Below are positions 60,476 through 64,000 of a DNA stretch of 64,000 bases, piece after piece. Positions within the stretch are counted from its first letter, which is position 1, and the number at the start of each line of letters is the position of its first letter. Position numbers and translations under genes: made by a program. Location of the stretch: NCBI GenBank assembly GCA_019240405.1, contig JAFAYL010000007.1:1-64000 (forward strand), given 5' to 3'. The stretch comes from Acidobacteriaceae bacterium. Lineage in GTDB: Bacteria; Acidobacteriota; Terriglobia; Bryobacterales; Bryobacteraceae. The notes under the pieces were generated by a model that saw nothing but the letters and a program-made list of their open reading frames with translations, did no database searches and was not told the origin of the DNA.

Positions 60476-62629
60476 GTGACTTTTGAGTCGCTCTGCATGG
60501 GCTGCATGCAGGACAGGGGATCGGAAGAGAACTGTCCTCACTGCGGCTGGCGAGAAGGAAACCCGCCCGAATCGCCTCTGCAACTCCCGCCCCGCACGGT
60601 GCTCGACGGTCGCTATCTAGTGGGCCGTGCCTTGGGCCAAGGGGGATTCGGGATTACCTATTTGGGGTGGGATTTAAACCTTGATCGAAAATTGGCGGTA
60701 AAAGAATATTTCCCAAGAGAACTGTGTACCCGCGGCAGGGACAACTCCACCGTTCAAGCTTTGACGCAAAAAGTAAAGGATACGTACGGAGTCGGACTCA
60801 CCAGGTTCTTGGATGAAGGCCGCGCCCTCGCGCGTTTTCAAGATCACCCAGGGATCGTTGCAGTCCTGGCCTACTTTCAAGAAAACGGAACCGGTTATAT
60901 CGTGATGGCCTACGTGGACGGGCTAACGTTTGGCGAATATTTGGAACAGCGCGGCGGAAGAGTGAGTTTTGAGATTGCGCTCAACACCCTCATTCCTGTG
61001 ATGGATACGCTGAACCAAGTCCATGCGGCGAACTTGTTACACCGAGATGTCAGCCCCGATAACATTTACATCACTCGATCTCAACAAGTCAAACTTCTTG
61101 ATTTCGGGGCTGCCCGGTACGCTGTCGGGGAACAAAGCCGGAGCCTGGATATTATTTTGAAGCCCGGCTACGCTCCCGAAGAGCAGTATCGGAGCCGCGG
61201 TAGACAAGGTCCGTGGACGGATGTCTACGCTGTCGGTGCAACGCTTTACCGAGCCCTAACGGGCGAAGCTCCGCCGCCAGCTTTGGACCGGCTGGCGCAT
61301 GACGACCTTGAGCCTCCGAGCCGGCGCGGTGTTCAGATCCCTGCAGCGTCAGAAACAGTGCTGCTGAAAGCACTCGCTTTGAGGCAAGAGGATCGCTTCC
61401 AAACTATTGCCGAGTTTCAACATGCTTTGATCGAGACTTCTCGCGCCCCGGACCTGAGCATCGTGCGACAGCCGGAGCCACCCAAGCCACGAGAGGACGC
61501 GCGGAAGAAGCCGGAGAAACGGCGACTTCTATGGGGAATCGCTTTCGCCGTAATTGCGCTTTGCGTGGGCGCGGTTCTCGTTCGCATCTTGGGAGAAAAG
61601 CATCCGGCCATTGTAAGCTTCACGGTTACGCCTACCGTAGTTTCTCAAGGTGGTAGCGTCAGCCTGCGTTGGCAAACCCGAGACAGCAATGAGGTGCTCC
61701 TGGACGGCCAAAAGGTACCGCTCTCGGGAGAAAGAACTAAAGCGAATCTGTTGAAGGATAGTAAGTTCACGCTTACAATAACAGGCCCAAATGGCGTAAT
61801 AACTTCAGCGTCAGCAGCAGTCGAGGTCAAACCTCCCCTGCTTCCGCCAAGAATACTGTTCTCAGTATTTCCCAGAAGAATTGAATCGGGAAAGTCTGTT
61901 GCAGTTCGTTGGGATGTGCAGAATGCTTCACAAGTCTTTTTGGATGATCAGCTAGTACCGAATAGCGGCTCCAAGACAATTAGTGGTCTAACTGAGAGTC
62001 GGAATTTCAATCTCAGGGTTAGCGATGGGGCGGGCAAAAATATCGAGCGGAGTGTCGCAGTTGCTGTCCAAATTCCCCGTCATGTTGTTACAGAAACGCC
62101 CCCAGTCCCAAAACCGGCTGAGCCGAGTATCGAGCGTCCGTCTATCAGTTTTCGAGGAGATCACGAGGTGATCACCCGCGGACAATCGGTCGCGCTGCAC
62201 TGGTCAGTTACGGGTGCTACGCGCGTTCATATTGTCCCAGGGTTTCCGGTTTTAGCGCCAGCGGGTACAGTCACTGTCTCGCCCAGCGAAAATACTGATT
62301 ATCTCTTGCTTGCTGAAGGTCCTGGGGGAAGCGCATCCAAGCAGTTCAGCGTGCGGGTTCTGTCTCCAGCGTTGCCGTCATCCGTACCGCTCTCGATTAT
62401 CGCTTTTAGCGCCTCTCCCACGGCTATTCCGGAGGGCAGCAGCGCTGTGCTGCGATGGGATGTCAGGGGAGCTGCGCGCGTTACGATTTCGCCGAATATC
62501 GGCGTAGTCGGGACATCTGGCTCGCTTACGATCCGACCGGCCAACACGACGCTGTTTACGCTTGTAGCATCCGCTTCTGATGGTTCCTCAATAGCACAAC
62601 AGCTGAAAATTATTGTTTCACCACGGTAG
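60476..62629 (+). CDS. Membrane Ser/Thr protein kinase with extracytoplasmic Ig-like repeats
   Basis: 717 aa from GTG 60476 (AAGGTGAGGG upstream). Zinc ribbon Cys7/10/20/23, kinase domain with Gly-loop LGQGGFGIT, Lys76 (LAVKEYFP), HRDVSPDN (189-196) and DFGAAR (209-214). One transmembrane helix (LLWGIAFAVIALCVGAVLVR, about 358-378) is followed by four Ig-like repeats (FTVTPTVVSQGGSVSLRW, FSVFPRRIESGKSVAVRW, and so on). Close paralogue of the kinase at 24708. Divergent from the sigma54 activator and on the opposite side of the eCIS from the main signalling operon. Confidence 0.92.
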   Translation: MTFESLCMGCMQDRGSEENCPHCGWREGNPPESPLQLPPRTVLDGRYLVGRALGQGGFGITYLGWDLNLDRKLAVKEYFPRELCTRGRDNSTVQALTQKVKDTYGVGLTRFLDEGRALARFQDHPGIVAVLAYFQENGTGYIVMAYVDGLTFGEYLEQRGGRVSFEIALNTLIPVMDTLNQVHAANLLHRDVSPDNIYITRSQQVKLLDFGAARYAVGEQSRSLDIILKPGYAPEEQYRSRGRQGPWTDVYAVGATLYRALTGEAPPPALDRLAHDDLEPPSRRGVQIPAASETVLLKALALRQEDRFQTIAEFQHALIETSRAPDLSIVRQPEPPKPREDARKKPEKRRLLWGIAFAVIALCVGAVLVRILGEKHPAIVSFTVTPTVVSQGGSVSLRWQTRDSNEVLLDGQKVPLSGERTKANLLKDSKFTLTITGPNGVITSASAAVEVKPPLLPPRILFSVFPRRIESGKSVAVRWDVQNASQVFLDDQLVPNSGSKTISGLTESRNFNLRVSDGAGKNIERSVAVAVQIPRHVVTETPPVPKPAEPSIERPSISFRGDHEVITRGQSVALHWSVTGATRVHIVPGFPVLAPAGTVTVSPSENTDYLLLAEGPGGSASKQFSVRVLSPALPSSVPLSIIAFSASPTAIPEGSSAVLRWDVRGAARVTISPNIGVVGTSGSLTIRPANTTLFTLVASASDGSSIAQQLKIIVSPR

Positions 62630-62655
62630 CGGACTTAACGTAATGCCGGTAACCT

Positions 62656-64000
62656 TTACTGGACATCACTCACTCTCCCATTCGCGAAGATAACTTTCAT
62701 GTCACTGTAGACGTATATCTGCTTCGCTCCTAGATTCACAATCTGTTTGGGATTTCCCAGACTGGCGACCACTTGATCGATAGTCTGCCCAAGCGAAATA
62801 GTAACCGGGGAAGGTGAACTTACCACAAGTACACCACCAGCCGTTCCGGTCTCGGGAGCGGTGGCTTGGCTGACAACCTGTTCTTCTGTCAAGTTTGCAG
62901 TATGTACTTGTCGCTTCAACTCGGCTGCAACGTTTGGATCGGCCGGAGGCACGGCAGAAGCAAACGAGGACTGTATTTGACCACTTGCTCCGGCGGGGGG
63001 CGCGGGCAATCCACCTTGATGCGCCTGCAACTGTCCCATTCCTTGATCGATAACTTCCCGCATGTGGTTCTGCATATCCTGCAAATCTTGAAACGACACT
63101 GTGACTAGAGTTCCTTGCCGGCAATCCTGATCTTTGCTTGCCAGCACCTTCACCTCGGCGGCTGCCGAGTTAACCGGGGGAGGGCCGCTCAGTTGGAGAA
63201 CATCACCTTCAGTAACTGCGCAATCCTGCCCTTGTGAAGTGCTGACCTCAAGCGCGGTAGAAACTACAAACGCGTGTGCTGCATTATCATTCAGAGTCTG
63301 AGGAATCGCCTCCGAACCCGCGTCTACCGTCGCATTCCGCGCCGCAGCTTCTGCATCAGCTTTTTCTAAGGCAAGCTGTCGCTGAACTTCATCGGCGACG
63401 ACCTGTTTCACCTCCGGCGTAAGTGCACCTTGCCTGGTGGTCGCGGCGTCACTTGGCCCAGGATTGGCCTGTGAATTTGAAGCAGCCGCATCTACGCGCT
63501 CCTGGTAAGCCTGGGTGAGACTGGTTGAAAGTATGTAATCTGTCAACCACAGAGAAGCATTTGGGTAAACAGGGAATGGCTCAAAATACCAACCATAGTA
63601 GACATACCATGGATTTCCAGCCCAACCCCAACCGTAGGAGATCGGAGCTGGCCAAGGCGAGTAAAGCCACCCGTAAAATGCCGGCGAATAGTACGAGATC
63701 GGAACGTACCGTTCGAGGAGAACTCCGCGATAGTAGTAGGACTGATAGACGCGAGTGTATGAGACACCATTGAAATAGTGAGTCCGCTGTACAAACTGCT
63801 GGTTGCCGGCTGTAAACTGGCGTTGCACATAGCCATGCCGTGCGCTGCTACTAACAACAACCGTATGGTCCGGGCGTTCAGCGATTATGTGCCGAACGCC
63901 TCCCGGACCGTGAGTGATGGTCATTCCATTCGCATGAACTGTGTGTACGCTACCATCCGGGCGAAACCGCGCTTCGGTGTTGTTAGTGCCGCGAAACGTG
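62656..64000 (-). CDS. Surface-type protein rich in Tyr/Trp/Pro (5' end beyond window)
   Basis: The frame is open to the right edge (the last visible N-terminal residues read TFRGTNNTEARFRPDGSVHT), so the ATG at 63924 is internal and the gene is cut. A region dense in Tyr, Trp and Gly (SYYYRGVLLERYVPISYYSP; YGWGWAGNPWYVYYGWYF) is followed by LTDYILSTSL, an Ala/Gln-rich helical part, an SH3-like segment (CAVTEGDVLQLSG) and a C-terminal SmpA/OmlA-like unit (ISLGQTIDQVVASLGNPKQI). This arrangement is familiar from envelope proteins of Acidobacteria (recollection). Convergent with the kinase at 60476. Confidence 0.75.
   Translation of the reverse strand, partial: TFRGTNNTEARFRPDGSVHTVHANGMTITHGPGGVRHIIAERPDHTVVVSSSARHGYVQRQFTAGNQQFVQRTHYFNGVSYTRVYQSYYYRGVLLERYVPISYYSPAFYGWLYSPWPAPISYGWGWAGNPWYVYYGWYFEPFPVYPNASLWLTDYILSTSLTQAYQERVDAAASNSQANPGPSDAATTRQGALTPEVKQVVADEVQRQLALEKADAEAAARNATVDAGSEAIPQTLNDNAAHAFVVSTALEVSTSQGQDCAVTEGDVLQLSGPPPVNSAAAEVKVLASKDQDCRQGTLVTVSFQDLQDMQNHMREVIDQGMGQLQAHQGGLPAPPAGASGQIQSSFASAVPPADPNVAAELKRQVHTANLTEEQVVSQATAPETGTAGGVLVVSSPSPVTISLGQTIDQVVASLGNPKQIVNLGAKQIYVYSDMKVIFANGRVSDVQ

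Overview
The window reads like a chromosomal segment of an Acidobacteriota soil bacterium. Supporting signs are moderately high GC, paired secreted NHL-repeat / choice-of-anchor-D proteins, large secreted proteins of unknown function, and a YXXP-rich surface protein at the right edge. The taxonomic call is inference from protein style; no marker gene is present.

Region 1 (1-14.8 kb) is an exopolysaccharide locus. It holds the start of an ABC exporter (cut by the left edge), a GDP-mannose/UDP-glucose-type dehydrogenase, two GT4 glycosyltransferases, a Wzm/Wzt-like ABC pair, an AsnB-type amidotransferase and a heparinase II/III-like polysaccharide lyase. Two secreted proteins of unknown function (3450-8173) sit inside it.

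Region 2 (14.7-21.8 kb) is a tandem segmental duplication. Two diverged NHL-repeat proteins each follow a near-consensus sigma70 promoter. Between them lie a 3' remnant of a DUF4142 gene joined to a 5' remnant of the heparinase gene, which marks the duplication junction to within a few bases (about 17770). The second copy carries an extra small secreted-protein gene.

Region 3 (21.9-22.5 kb) holds tRNA-Gly(CCC) followed by a decayed tyrosine integrase, the usual scar of a mobile island.

Region 4 (22.5-31.4 kb, minus strand) is a phosphorylation-signalling operon. In transcription order it encodes an FHA protein, a VWA-FHA membrane protein, two PP2C phosphatases, a Ser/Thr kinase with extracytoplasmic Ig-like repeats, a kinase with FHA domain, and a DUF4280 PAAR-like protein. 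Its parts resemble the threonine-phosphorylation pathway that controls some type VI secretion systems, but no T6SS is present.

Region 5 (32-58.8 kb, minus strand) is a nearly continuous extracellular contractile injection system (eCIS, Afp/PVC-like) operon. It has two sheaths, two tube proteins, LysM tube protein, hub, spike, gp25, two baseplate proteins, a gpI-like tail protein, a DUF4255 terminator, an AAA+ ATPase and a DUF3467 protein. Probable cargo is two DUF4157 proteins and a phospholipase-A2-like protein. All three cargo candidates share an N-terminal module (LQRQYGNRYVQRVL-type motif plus a four-Cys cluster).

Region 6 (58.9-62.6 kb) brackets the eCIS with a sigma54 enhancer-binding protein whose receiver domain lacks the phospho-acceptor Asp, and with a third kinase of the same zinc-ribbon/Ig-repeat family. 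A partial surface protein runs off the right edge.

Most notable: an eCIS flanked on both sides by one kinase family with PP2C/FHA partners, a candidate PLA2 effector, and a G7 slippery site that would fuse the 121-aa tail-assembly ORF to the DUF6760 ORF by -1 frameshifting.
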